Part shown: one piece after another, positions 1-8,412 of the stretch
Layout of the letters: each line of letters opens with the position of its first letter
Position numbering within the stretch: position 1 is the stretch's first letter
Assembly (NCBI GenBank): GCA_035356615.1
Contig: DAOQSN010000018.1
Location: forward strand, 1-64,000
From: JAKQDH01 sp029558835
Lineage (GTDB): Bacteria > Planctomycetota > Phycisphaerae > UBA1845
Length of the DNA: 64,000 nucleotides
Direction of reading: 5' to 3'
Made by a program: the position numbers and the translations under genes
Notes under the pieces: generated by a model
Databases searched by the model: none
Seen by the model: only the letters and a program-made list of their open reading frames with translations
What the model was told of the DNA's origin: nothing

Positions 1-55
<55 letters not shown>

Positions 56-67
56 GGGGATATACCT

Positions 68-101
68 GGAGCTAAGCAGCTCCGTCTCGGAGCGATCCGA
101 G
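68..101 (+). other. Two adjacent hairpins just after 16S
   Basis: Two perfect 6-bp stems with 4-base loops sit back to back: GGAGCT/AGCTCC (68-83) and CTCGGA/TCCGAG (86-101). They begin about 15 bases after the mature 16S end. They could be processing or termination structures of the 16S transcript. No T-run follows, so an intrinsic terminator is not proven. The rest of 55-274 holds more GC-rich inverted repeats and no gene. Confidence 0.45.
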
Positions 102-274
102 TTACCGGAGCCGCTTGGAGGTTCGTCAGCACGTTTTCAGCCGGCCGGATTTCGGCAGGCGCGTGGCCGGGGCGACCCGACCACCCGACGACAACCTGTT
201 CGCTTGTTTGTTGTGGTTTGTGAAAACCACGGGGTTTCCGTGGCGTGGTATGGTTTGTTGAGGAGTGGTATTCG

Positions 275-934
275 ATGGTTTCCATTTTCCGACCGGTTCT
301 TCACATTGTTCCGTCTCTTACAGTTGGCGAGGTCGAAGCTGAGTTACGCGGATTGCTCGCCGCGGACAGCGTGGCTCTTAAGGATGCTGACTCGGAGCGC
401 AAGATTCGCTCAGATGCATCAATAGCAAGCCTGGCGAATCGCAGGATTCTGCTGCACGCGATATTCCCCAATGGTTTTCCCGCTGGAGACCCCGACGCCA
501 GTGACGCCGGATCGAGCGACGTTCCGGCAGGGCCCGCAGCCGGCAGTGGGAACGGAGGGGCCGCGCGACCGCCCGCTACTCCGGCGGGAGATCCGGGGGT
601 AGAGCGCGTGATCGGGGAACTTGCACGGCATGAGAGTGCGCGCGGGTTCGTGTGGATCAAGTACCTGGTGGAGGCGCTGCTTCCCGATCTGGGGTTCCGC
701 GGGGCGGAAGCTCAGACAACGCTGGACCGGATGAAAGACTCCCAGGTGATTATTCTGGCCAAGGTGCCGAATCCGAAGCGACCGGAGTTTCCGGTGACCG
801 AAGTTCGCTTGAACCGTTCGCATCCCCTGGTGGAGCAGGTCTTGGCGCAGGGGAAAGCGCCTACGGCGCGTTTCCCCCTCGGTACCGTTCGAGGGGAGCC
901 TCTGTCGCACACAATCCTGCGAGAGCGGCGCTAG
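275..934 (+). CDS. Unknown protein, first gene of putative defence cassette
   Basis: I do not recognise a family. The start at 275 is chosen because AGGAG lies 9 bases upstream. The 219-residue product has a helical N-terminal part (about 1-65), a Gly/Ala/Pro/Asp-rich linker (about 66-108) and a C-terminal domain (about 109-195). The pattern of the last part, helices followed by strands with Pro-rich turns, could be a winged helix; that is inference. The gene ends 7 bases before the PIN-domain gene, so the two are probably co-transcribed. By position it could be an antitoxin or DNA-binding partner of the downstream RNase and methyltransferase. It has no signal peptide or membrane segment. Confidence 0.7.
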   Translation: MVSIFRPVLHIVPSLTVGEVEAELRGLLAADSVALKDADSERKIRSDASIASLANRRILLHAIFPNGFPAGDPDASDAGSSDVPAGPAAGSGNGGAARPPATPAGDPGVERVIGELARHESARGFVWIKYLVEALLPDLGFRGAEAQTTLDRMKDSQVIILAKVPNPKRPEFPVTEVRLNRSHPLVEQVLAQGKAPTARFPLGTVRGEPLSHTILRERR

Positions 935-941
935 CTGACCT

Positions 942-1391
942 ATGCCTGCGTACTTCCTCGACTCATCGGCGCTGGTGAAACGCTATCTGGGCGAAGAAGG
1001 AACGCCGCGTGTCCTCGAAATCATCGCCGGCGCTGAGCGAGTGGTGGTCTCGCGCCTAACGATGGTGGAGGTGACTTCAGCCACGGTTCGCCGAAGGCGC
1101 GTGGGAGACGTGTCGGCGGACCTGGCCCGTCGGGTGCTTGAGGCGCTCGACGAGGACTCACGGCAACTGTACGAGGTGGTGGACTTGGCGGCGGGCACGA
1201 TCGCCCGCGCCTGCGACCTGGTGGGCGTTCATGGGTTGCGCGCTGCTGACAGCGTACAGCTGGCCTGCGCATTGCTGGCTGCGGGAGGGCTCACTGGTGG
1301 GCAGGGGTTGATCTTTGTGTCCGCCGACGCGGAGTTGAACGCGGCCGCCGCCGCGGAGCGACTCGTTGTGGTGAATCCCTGCGGAGAGTGA
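942..1391 (+). CDS. PIN-domain RNase (VapC-like)
   Basis: This 149-residue protein has the PIN fold signature. FLDSSALVKRY carries the first catalytic Asp (D7). A conserved Glu follows in the SRLTMVEVTSA segment, an Asp in LRAADSVQLA, and a last acidic position in FVSADAELN. PIN proteins of this kind are Mg2+-dependent endoribonucleases, usually the toxin of VapBC pairs acting on tRNA, rRNA or mRNA. The gene follows the unknown gene by 7 bases and lies 89 bases before the nuclease/methyltransferase. No classical short VapB antitoxin is seen; the 219-residue upstream protein is the only candidate. It may instead be an effector of the whole cassette. Confidence 0.85.
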   Translation: MPAYFLDSSALVKRYLGEEGTPRVLEIIAGAERVVVSRLTMVEVTSATVRRRRVGDVSADLARRVLEALDEDSRQLYEVVDLAAGTIARACDLVGVHGLRAADSVQLACALLAAGGLTGGQGLIFVSADAELNAAAAAERLVVVNPCGE

Positions 1392-1480
1392 TCGGCCGGT
1401 CGGAGAGAAGGCGGCCGGGCGTTTCGTTATCGCGGCGGCAGCGTGTTGACCTATGCGGTGTACCCGGTAGCCTGTTGCCC

Positions 1481-4400
1481 ATGGCCCGACGGCAGAGGAC
1501 GGATCCGCAACAGCCGGACCTCTTCCAGACCCGCGCCGGCGAACTGGAGCAGTTTGCGGAGCGCTTCGCCCGGAAATTGCGCAGCGCCGCGCAGCGGGCG
1601 AAGAAGGAAGAGGACGTTCGCGCTGTCGCCGTGGCTCAACTGGCTCTGGTCGCCAGAGACCTCAACGTCCAGATCGAAGCCCAACACGAATACACGCTGC
1701 TGAGGGGACAGGTCGATTCGGTCTACGGGAGCGTGTTCGTCGAGTACAAGAACCCTGCGGACAGCGCCGCTCAGCTCGGGCCCCAGCTCTCCTCGCCTGG
1801 AACGCGCCGAGTAATCGACCAGATCGACCGCCGGTTCGCCGACGTGGCTGCGCAAACCGGGCGGACGGGGGCGCCGATGCTGGGCATCGGGTGCGACGGG
1901 CGGTACTTCGTGTTCCGCCGGTTTGTCTCCGGACGCATCACTGCTGAGGAGCCCGTCGAGGTGTCCCGCTGGAGCGCCCGGCGCTTTCTGTGGGCAATCT
2001 TCAACCTGGGGACCCGCGGCTTCGCCCTCACCCCGGAGTTCCTCGCGGACGATTTCGGCAGCGGGAGTAACCGAGCGCGCGAAGGGGTATCCGCGTTTTC
2101 CGCCGCGCTCCAGCAGCATCAGGACGAGCCGCGCGTCCGGACTTTCTTCGGGCAATGGAAGACCCTCTTCGGCGAGGTGTGCGGATACGACCTGAGCAAC
2201 CCCAGTCGGGAGTTGGGAGTTCTGTCGGAGAAATTTGCGCATCGAGGCGACGATCCAATTGTCGTGCTCTTTGCCCTGCACACCTACTACGCCCTCTTCA
2301 TGAAGTTGCTGGCCGCGCACGTGGTCACCTACTTTCAGACCATCGGCACCTCGCCGCTGGCGGAGATGGAGCGGGCACCTACGTCGGCTGCCTTGCAGGA
2401 ACGTCTTCGCAGGCTCGAAGACGGCGACATCTACGCGCACCTCGGCGTGACCAACTTTCTCGAGGGCGACCTGTTCTCGGGGTATCTTTCGGCGTGGACA
2501 CCGGAGATTGACGCTTCCGCCCGCTCCATCACGGCCCGCCTGCTGGAGTACAACCCCAATTCGCTGCGTGACAACCCGCGCCAGGCCCGCGATCTGCTCA
2601 AGAAGCTGTATCAAGAACTGGTGCCTGGGCAGGTGCGCCACGACCTCGGTGAGTACTACACGCCCGACTGGCTCGCGGAGGAGACGCTTGACGCGGCTGG
2701 CTACGATGGCGACCCGCAGCGCCGGGTGCTCGACCCGGCCTGCGGCTCCGGCACGTTCCTGGTGCTTGCGCTGGCCCGCATCAACCGCTGGCTGGAACAG
2801 AACTTCGAGCGTGCCCCGGTGCCGCAGGATGTAGCGGCGGCCGCGGCGCGGAACATCCAGGGCTTCGACTTGAACCCGCTGGCCGTCCTCGCGGCGCGGA
2901 CCAACTTCCTGATCCAGTTCTACGATCTATTTGACTATCGAGGTCGCCTGGAGGTCCCCGTCTATCTGTGTGACTCAGTGCTGACGCCGGCCGAGTACGG
3001 TGAGCCGGCCGGATCAGAACTCTGGGAGAAGCCGATCTGCGTCCCGACCAGCGCGAAGATGTTCCTGGTGCCCCGCGAAGTGACCGTGGAGCGGGAGACA
3101 CTGGGGAAGTACTGCAACCTTCTGGCTGACTGCGCGCGGGCCGGGTCGGGCTTCACGAGTGACGATTTCCTGTCGAAATGTCGGAATGAGGGGATTCCCG
3201 TCTCGGAGGCGGTCCGCGACCAGCACCGGCAGTTGTTCACCGACGTGCGCACCCTGGACGCGGATCGACGTAACGGCGTCTGGGCGCGGTTCATCAAGAA
3301 CGCTTTTGCCCCCGTGTTCCTCTGCCACAACCCCGTTGACCTAGTCGTCGGTAATCCCCCGTGGGTGAACTGGGAGAGCCTGCCGGGACGAATGGAGGCG
3401 GATCTGCCCGAGGGAGAAAGATCAGACTACCGGCAGCAGATCGCGGAGGTGTTCAAGCGCTACGGGCTGTTTTCGCTCAGTGGGTCAGCGGGGCGCTTAG
3501 GTGGTGGCAAGAAGGACCTCTCGATGCTCTTCGTCTATGCATGCGCCGACCACTACTTGAAGGTGGGGGGAACGCTTGGGTTCGTCATCACGCAGACTGT
3601 TTTCAAGACGAGAGGCGCTGGGGACGGATTTCGCCGCCTGGAGTACGATGAGGACACGGGCGCCAAGAGGCGCCGGCGGAAATGCCATATCAAGGTGCAC
3701 AGCGTCGATGACCTTTCCGACTTTCAGCCGTTCGAGGCGGCCGCCAACCGCACGGCCATCTTCGTCTGCGGCAAGTCGAGGACCCCAACGAGATACCCCG
3801 TCCCCTATACGGTCTGGACCAAAATCCGGCGCGGGAGGATCGCAACGGACGTGCCGCAGCATGAAGCACATGCGGCCACCGCGCGGGAGCGACTCGGGGC
3901 GGTCCCCGTGGACACCGGCACGCCGACCAGCCCGTGGCTGACGGCGCCGAAGAGTGTCCTCGCGGCACTGCGCAAGGTCATGGGCAAGAGTGATTACGCG
4001 GCGTACGCGGGCACCTGCACATGGCTCAACGGTATGTATTGGGTCCGCATCCTGCGCGAGGTTCCCGGCGGCGTGCTGATCGAGAACCTGTTCGATGTGG
4101 GCAAGATCAAGGTCGAGCGCGTGCGGTGCGCGATCGAGCCGGACCTGCTGTACCCGCTCTTGCGGGGACGGAACGTGCGTCGCTGGCACGCCGAGCCATC
4201 GGCGCACATCATCCTGGCTCAGGACCCGCAGACCCGGGCGGGGATTGCGGAGCCCGAGATGCGCCGACGCTGGCCGAAGACCTACACCTATCTGAAGCGC
4301 TTTGAGACACAACTCCGCGAGCGCTCGGGGTATCGCAAGTACTTCGAGGCAAGCGCTCCATTCTACTCGATGTACAATGTCGGACCCTACACGAGGGCTC

Positions 4401-4882
4401 CCTGGAAAGTCGTCTGGCGTGAGCAGTCCACCACCTTCCAGGCGAGCGTGGTCGGGCCCTGCGAGCAGCGTCTGCCGATCCTCCCTGACCACAAGCTCAT
4501 GCTGGTTCCGTGCGATGCCCGTCCGAACGAGGCGTTCTACATGTGCGCGGCACTGAATTCGTCTCCCGCCGTGTTCGCTGTTGGCTCGTACGTGGTGACG
4601 ACGTCGACCTCGACGCACGTTCTGGAGCGGGTCGCGGTTCCGCGATACCGGTCAGGGAACCCGGTCCACAGGAAGTTAAGCGATCTCTCCCGACGCGCCC
4701 ACGACGCTACGGCCCGCGGCCGTGCGTCTGAGATCGAGGAGCTGGAGAAAGAGATCGACGAGGTCGCGGCCAAGCTCTGGGGTCTGACGCCTCGCGAGCT
4801 GACTGCCATTCAGCGAGTACTTTCGACGCCACGCACGCCGCCCGCGTTCGAGCCGCCTCGGATTCGTGGTGAACCCCTGTAA
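1481..4882 (+). CDS. Nuclease/N6-adenine DNA methyltransferase fusion (type IIG-like)
   Basis: The start at 1481 is chosen because the protein looks native from MARRQRTDPQ; the frame is open further up to 1388. The product is 1133 residues. The N-terminal part has a PD-(D/E)XK-like site (D79, E88-Y-K90), preceded by helices. A gamma-class methyltransferase follows, with the AdoMet motif DPACGSGTF (from residue 418) and catalytic NPPW (from 625). The C-terminal part should hold target recognition and ends in a charged coiled-coil stretch before the final helix. Such single-chain enzymes methylate adenine and cut unmodified DNA; Eco57I and MmeI are models. No separate restriction or specificity gene is present. 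The PIN and IF2N-domain neighbours are not part of a standard RM system. Confidence 0.88.
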   Translation: MARRQRTDPQQPDLFQTRAGELEQFAERFARKLRSAAQRAKKEEDVRAVAVAQLALVARDLNVQIEAQHEYTLLRGQVDSVYGSVFVEYKNPADSAAQLGPQLSSPGTRRVIDQIDRRFADVAAQTGRTGAPMLGIGCDGRYFVFRRFVSGRITAEEPVEVSRWSARRFLWAIFNLGTRGFALTPEFLADDFGSGSNRAREGVSAFSAALQQHQDEPRVRTFFGQWKTLFGEVCGYDLSNPSRELGVLSEKFAHRGDDPIVVLFALHTYYALFMKLLAAHVVTYFQTIGTSPLAEMERAPTSAALQERLRRLEDGDIYAHLGVTNFLEGDLFSGYLSAWTPEIDASARSITARLLEYNPNSLRDNPRQARDLLKKLYQELVPGQVRHDLGEYYTPDWLAEETLDAAGYDGDPQRRVLDPACGSGTFLVLALARINRWLEQNFERAPVPQDVAAAAARNIQGFDLNPLAVLAARTNFLIQFYDLFDYRGRLEVPVYLCDSVLTPAEYGEPAGSELWEKPICVPTSAKMFLVPREVTVERETLGKYCNLLADCARAGSGFTSDDFLSKCRNEGIPVSEAVRDQHRQLFTDVRTLDADRRNGVWARFIKNAFAPVFLCHNPVDLVVGNPPWVNWESLPGRMEADLPEGERSDYRQQIAEVFKRYGLFSLSGSAGRLGGGKKDLSMLFVYACADHYLKVGGTLGFVITQTVFKTRGAGDGFRRLEYDEDTGAKRRRRKCHIKVHSVDDLSDFQPFEAAANRTAIFVCGKSRTPTRYPVPYTVWTKIRRGRIATDVPQHEAHAATARERLGAVPVDTGTPTSPWLTAPKSVLAALRKVMGKSDYAAYAGTCTWLNGMYWVRILREVPGGVLIENLFDVGKIKVERVRCAIEPDLLYPLLRGRNVRRWHAEPSAHIILAQDPQTRAGIAEPEMRRRWPKTYTYLKRFETQLRERSGYRKYFEASAPFYSMYNVGPYTRAPWKVVWREQSTTFQASVVGPCEQRLPILPDHKLMLVPCDARPNEAFYMCAALNSSPAVFAVGSYVVTTSTSTHVLERVAVPRYRSGNPVHRKLSDLSRRAHDATARGRASEIEELEKEIDEVAAKLWGLTPRELTAIQRVLSTPRTPPAFEPPRIRGEPL

Positions 4883-4937
4883 GAAACGATCATGCGGGAG
4901 CGGCGCTGAGCGATGAGGCTTGTCCTCGCACGGTACG

Positions 4938-5219
4938 ATGGGCAAGAAAGGCATCAAGATCGAGGACCTCGCCCGGGAGTTGGGGCTGACGGCGCGGCAG
5001 CTCATGGAGCGGTGTCGGGCCGAGGGACTTGCCGTGCAGAACAGCATCACGAAGCTGCGGGCGGACCAGGAGCGACGGGTGCGGTCGTGGTTTGTGCGAG
5101 ATGCGGTAGACGCCGACCGGCAGGCGTCTGCCCCTGCCGAATCGTCACCAAGTGTCCGTGACGACAACCTGGGCAGATGCGAGCCGAAGTCACGGTCGAA
5201 TCTCGTGGACGGCGGGTGA
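4938..5219 (+). CDS. Small protein with IF2 N-terminal-type domain
   Basis: About 50 residues after the start match the helical IF2_N module found as repeats at the N-terminus of bacterial translation factor IF2 (IKIEDLARELGL, then a second helix pair). There is no GTPase domain. The ATG at 4938 begins just before the domain; an in-frame TTG at 4920 is an alternative and neither has a clear ribosome site. The remaining 40 residues look unstructured. IF2_N folds as a small helical nucleic-acid-binding domain. The gene lies 55 bases after the methyltransferase, so it is probably the last cassette gene. Its role here is unknown. Confidence 0.75.
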   Translation: MGKKGIKIEDLARELGLTARQLMERCRAEGLAVQNSITKLRADQERRVRSWFVRDAVDADRQASAPAESSPSVRDDNLGRCEPKSRSNLVDGG

Positions 5220-5345
5220 TTGTCACGAGGCGCCGCAAATGCAGCCAGAGATGAGCGCCTCAAACCCCGCCAGTCCTGACTATCGTTTATACCTCAGGGG
5301 GCCTTCTCCTGACAAGCCGCCGCGGCTGTCTCCGGAGATATAACC

Positions 5346-6128
5346 GAATTTCGTTGATGGCCAAGTGAAAAAAGGCGGCGTACTCTCGGGATGCAACAAC
5401 GTTCCGAGCCGCCCACGATGGGCAGAGGAGTACGCCGATGCACGAGGATAGCCGGAGGAGAACGATGCCGCCAGCGGCGGCGGGGTTGGAGGCAACGAGG
5501 GTGTCGCCGGGCAGCCACGACGTGCCGCCCGCGCCCAACGTGCCCAGTCCAGCCCGCGACGCGCTGGGCGAGATTCTGTGCGACGGGGCCCAACGCCTGC
5601 TGGCCGAGGCCATTGAGGTCGAGGTCGAGGACTGGACGTTGCAGCACGCCCACTTCCGGGACGAACACGGCCACCAGCAGGTGGTACGTAACGGACACGA
5701 TCGGCCCCGGACCCTGCTCACCGGCGTGGGGCGGCTGGGCGTGACCCGCCCGCGGGTGCTGGATCGCCGGATCGTTGGCCAGCGCGAAGTGGAGATCGCG
5801 CCGGGTCAGACGATCAAGCAAGACCTGGACGCCACGGGGCAGCCGGTAGAGCGGTTTTGCTCGAAGATTCTGCCGCCGTACCTGCGGAAGACCAAGGCCA
5901 TCGAGGAGCTGCTCCCGCGGTGGTATCTGAAGGGCATCAGCACAGGCGACTTCACCGAGGCCCTGCAAGCGCTGGTGGGTCCCCAGGCGGCGGGGCTGAG
6001 CGCCTCGACGATCACGCGGCTGCTGAACGGTGCGAAGTGGCTGCCGGACGTCATCGCCGGCGTGGTGTTCGTCGACGGAGAAAGAGCCGAGAAGGACGCC
6101 GCCTGATCACGCGCCATCAACGAGATTT
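5346..6128 (+). mobile_element. Internally deleted IS256-family element
   Basis: The element is bounded by imperfect terminal inverted repeats. The left end (5346-5361) reads GAATTTCGTTGATGGC. The right end (6113-6128), read outward, matches it at 14 of 16 positions. The total is about 0.78 kb, roughly half of a normal IS256-family element. The single reading frame inside keeps both ends of a transposase and lacks its middle. No clear target-site duplication could be read by eye. It lies between the putative defence cassette and the RHS remnants. Confidence 0.75.
5438..6106 (+). pseudogene. Truncated IS256-family (mutator) transposase
   Basis: The 222-residue frame starts with a good ribosome site (AGAGGAG, 7 bases upstream). 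Residues 1-195 match the N-terminal region of IS256-type transposases: a RNG motif, a VTRPRVLDRR segment, and the YLKGIST and LSASTITRL helix-turn-helix-like region. After LSASTITRL the sequence jumps to what looks like the normal family C-terminus, which stops 6 bases before the terminal repeat. The DDE catalytic core is missing, so the protein cannot transpose by itself. The junction is in frame, consistent with one internal deletion. It might still bind the terminal repeats. Confidence 0.75.
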
Positions 6129-6185
6129 GACAATAGCTCTACTTGTGCGCCACGAGGAACAGTAGCGTCCACGAGGCAGCATTTC

Positions 6186-6326
6186 TGCGACCCGGAGACC
6201 GGGCAGTACGTCTGTCTGCGGGCCGGGCGGGGGTTCCTGGTGGCCGAGGAGATCGGCTTGCGCGGTGGCCGCCGGTCCCTTGTGGGCGAGGAGATCGCCT
6301 CGCGCGCCGGCCGCGGTCGGGCTTGA
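6186..6326 (+). pseudogene. RHS-associated protein remnant, left copy
   Basis: The peptide around TGQYVCLRAGR and SLVGEEIASRAGR is a near copy of a stretch at 8731-8910. Compared with that copy it lacks two internal segments. One deletion is flanked by GGCCGAGGAG-like sequence, the other by the microhomology GGCCGCGG, and the second shifts the frame. The frame therefore closes at 6326 while the RHS frame continues from about 6315. It is not a functional gene. Confidence 0.6.
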
Positions 6327-7842
6327 TCCGCCCTCTTGGCCCCCGGCCGACCTCGATGGCGACGGGGATGTCGATCTGGCGGACTTCGCGCTGCTGGCCA
6401 ACAGCTTCGGGATGACCGGCGGGGCGACGTACACGTGGGACGCGGAGAATCGGCTGGTGGCCGTCACGCCGGCGTATCGCGCCGTGGGCGGCGACCGGAA
6501 GGTCGAGTTCGGGTATGATTATCTGGGGCGGCGGGTGGTGAAGCGGGTGTACGCGTGGAACGGCTCGGCCTGGGTCGCACCGGCGGGTGAGTGTGCAGTG
6601 CGCAAGTTCGCCTATGACGGCTGGCGGGTGATTATGGAGCTCGACGGGCTCAACGGTGACGCGGTGCTCCGCAAGTACACCTGGGGCCTGGACCTCAGCG
6701 GCTCGCTGGAAGGGGCTGGCGGCATCGGCGGTTTGCATGGCACGCTGGATACCGCAGGCACCGTTGCGACAGCGGACGACCGGACGTTCATCTACTTCTA
6801 CGACGCCAACGGCAACGTCGGGCAGCTTGTCGAGACAACCGCTGACCAGAAGTTCGGCACCATCGCGGCCAGCTACATCTACACGCCGTACGGCGCCCGG
6901 CTCAACGAGCCCGGCGAGAATGAGTACGACCAGCCCTTCCGCTTCAGCACGAAGTGGTTTGACGCCGAGACCGGCTTGGGCTACTGGGGTGAGCGCTACT
7001 ACCGCCCCGAGCTTGGGCGGTGGATCAGCGAGGACCCTATTGGGCAGCGCGGCGACTGGAACGTGTATCGGTATGCGCGATCCCGGCCCAATCAGTGGAT
7101 CGATCCGCTTGGCCTGCAGGCGCAGGACCCGCAAACTGAAGCTGGCCCCCGGCCCGCTGACCCGGAGCCTGATTCGGGGGCAGCGTCTCGACCAGGAGAG
7201 TGGCGAGATAAGCCCGACCCAGACACGAATAGACAATGCGAGCTTCGAGCGAATCCGGCTTACAAGCGCCCCACCGACTGCTGCGAGCGCAAGAAGAATG
7301 GAGAGGATGTTGTGTCCAAGCCCGGGAACTGCTTCCTCATCGTCGGCGCCGCACAGTCTCTCCCAGGGCACGCCTCGGCCGGGATGGAGGGGATTCTCCC
7401 AGGGACGACAACGTGTGTTGGCCTCGGTGGAGGGGACGTATACTGTTTCGACGATTACATTACCTCGCCTGTGGATAAAGGCAAAGGAGCAATCTACGAA
7501 TGCTGCTGTCTGTCCGACGCCGAGTTTACTCACCTGCAGGACCAGTTTCGGCAGATCCTCGATTCGGGAGGGAAGGTCGGCGATCTTCCAGGGAAATACG
7601 ACCCACAGCACGGGAACCAGTGCATGGAGGCCGCCTTGAGGCTCGTCGGCAAGACCGGCTGCCCAGATCTCCCGGCAAGCGCCGGGTTGACCTGGGACGA
7701 TCTCGAGAAACTGGCAAAGAAGTACGGGACTGGGTTTGCAGCATGGCATATACAGAGTCTTGTCAAGAATAACAAGTACTGCGGCATTAAGGCTTATATA
7801 GACGACCCATACTATAGCTCGCGGGTAATGCCGAAGAAGTGA
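6265..7842 (+). CDS. RHS repeat-associated core protein, N-truncated, with variable tip
   Basis: The genuine sequence starts near 6315, with a dockerin-like DLDGDGDVDLADF segment and one YD-type repeat (TYTWDAENR). The RHS core motif follows at residues 224-283 (PFRFSTKWFD to WIDPLGL). After DPLGL the C-terminal 240 residues differ in style: Cys-rich, lower GC and not recognised. RHS proteins form a beta-cage around a cleaved C-terminal toxin; here most of the cage is absent. The tip has GHAS followed about 100 residues later by NQC, an order seen in permuted papain-like folds (weak inference). The lipoprotein 6 bases downstream is a candidate immunity gene. The start shown is only the frame opening; this is a 5'-truncated or orphan tip module. 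Confidence 0.75.
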   Translation: MAAGPLWARRSPRAPAAVGLDPPSWPPADLDGDGDVDLADFALLANSFGMTGGATYTWDAENRLVAVTPAYRAVGGDRKVEFGYDYLGRRVVKRVYAWNGSAWVAPAGECAVRKFAYDGWRVIMELDGLNGDAVLRKYTWGLDLSGSLEGAGGIGGLHGTLDTAGTVATADDRTFIYFYDANGNVGQLVETTADQKFGTIAASYIYTPYGARLNEPGENEYDQPFRFSTKWFDAETGLGYWGERYYRPELGRWISEDPIGQRGDWNVYRYARSRPNQWIDPLGLQAQDPQTEAGPRPADPEPDSGAASRPGEWRDKPDPDTNRQCELRANPAYKRPTDCCERKKNGEDVVSKPGNCFLIVGAAQSLPGHASAGMEGILPGTTTCVGLGGGDVYCFDDYITSPVDKGKGAIYECCCLSDAEFTHLQDQFRQILDSGGKVGDLPGKYDPQHGNQCMEAALRLVGKTGCPDLPASAGLTWDDLEKLAKKYGTGFAAWHIQSLVKNNKYCGIKAYIDDPYYSSRVMPKK

Positions 7843-7848
7843 ACTAGC

Positions 7849-8343
7849 ATGAGAACAGCATTGTCCACAACGTCCAGGTATCGGGCTATTGCGCTTGCTG
7901 TCGTGACTGTTCTTGGCGTTGCCTGTGGCGGCTGTCATCACGCCGGGCGTCTGCCTCCGGGCATCAACGGTTGCTGGTGGGAGTACGGCTTCGGGGACGG
8001 GCCTACACTTTGGGGGTGGTACCTCGAGGTCTCGGGCAGAGACGTAACGCACTGCATGTTCTGGACACCGCTGAACGCTGAGAATCTGGAGGGTGGCAGC
8101 GGTAAGCATGGCAGAATCCAGCGCGCCAACAAGGGATGGGAAGTCGTGTTCGAAGACGGATGGCGTCCCGAACTCAGGCTCGAGGACGCGACATTGGTGT
8201 TGAGATGGAAGGGAGCGGAAGGTCGGGCGTTGGAGTCGCGCCTGACGAGGGACGCCCCGAACATTAAAGAACTCAGGAAGCGATGGCTGAGGGAAACGGG
8301 TACGTCGCTCGAGAATTTCAATGCCATCCTACGGGGTGACTGA
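7849..8343 (+). CDS. Putative lipoprotein, candidate immunity to RHS tip
   Basis: The 164-residue protein starts 6 bases after the RHS stop, so the two are translationally close. Residues 12-25 are hydrophobic and are followed by ACGGC, giving a plausible though non-ideal lipobox. The mature part is Trp-rich (CWWEYGFGDG, LWGWYLEV) with beta-strand-like alternation, and I recognise no family. In RHS and other polymorphic toxin systems the gene directly behind the toxin tip normally encodes immunity; that is the basis for this suggestion. An exported immunity protein would imply a toxin acting in the periplasm. An unrelated small lipoprotein is the alternative. Confidence 0.6.
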   Translation: MRTALSTTSRYRAIALAVVTVLGVACGGCHHAGRLPPGINGCWWEYGFGDGPTLWGWYLEVSGRDVTHCMFWTPLNAENLEGGSGKHGRIQRANKGWEVVFEDGWRPELRLEDATLVLRWKGAEGRALESRLTRDAPNIKELRKRWLRETGTSLENFNAILRGD

Positions 8344-8412
8344 AGGCAGGATCGTGCGCGAAGTTGCCGAGTGCTGACCGGCAAGGCGCCGGACCGAAAG
8401 ACAGGGCGGTGA

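Noticed and set aside
6139..8109. Long open frame on the minus strand (656 residues)
   Set aside because: It is antisense to the RHS core and its tip, low in sequence complexity, and matches no protein pattern.
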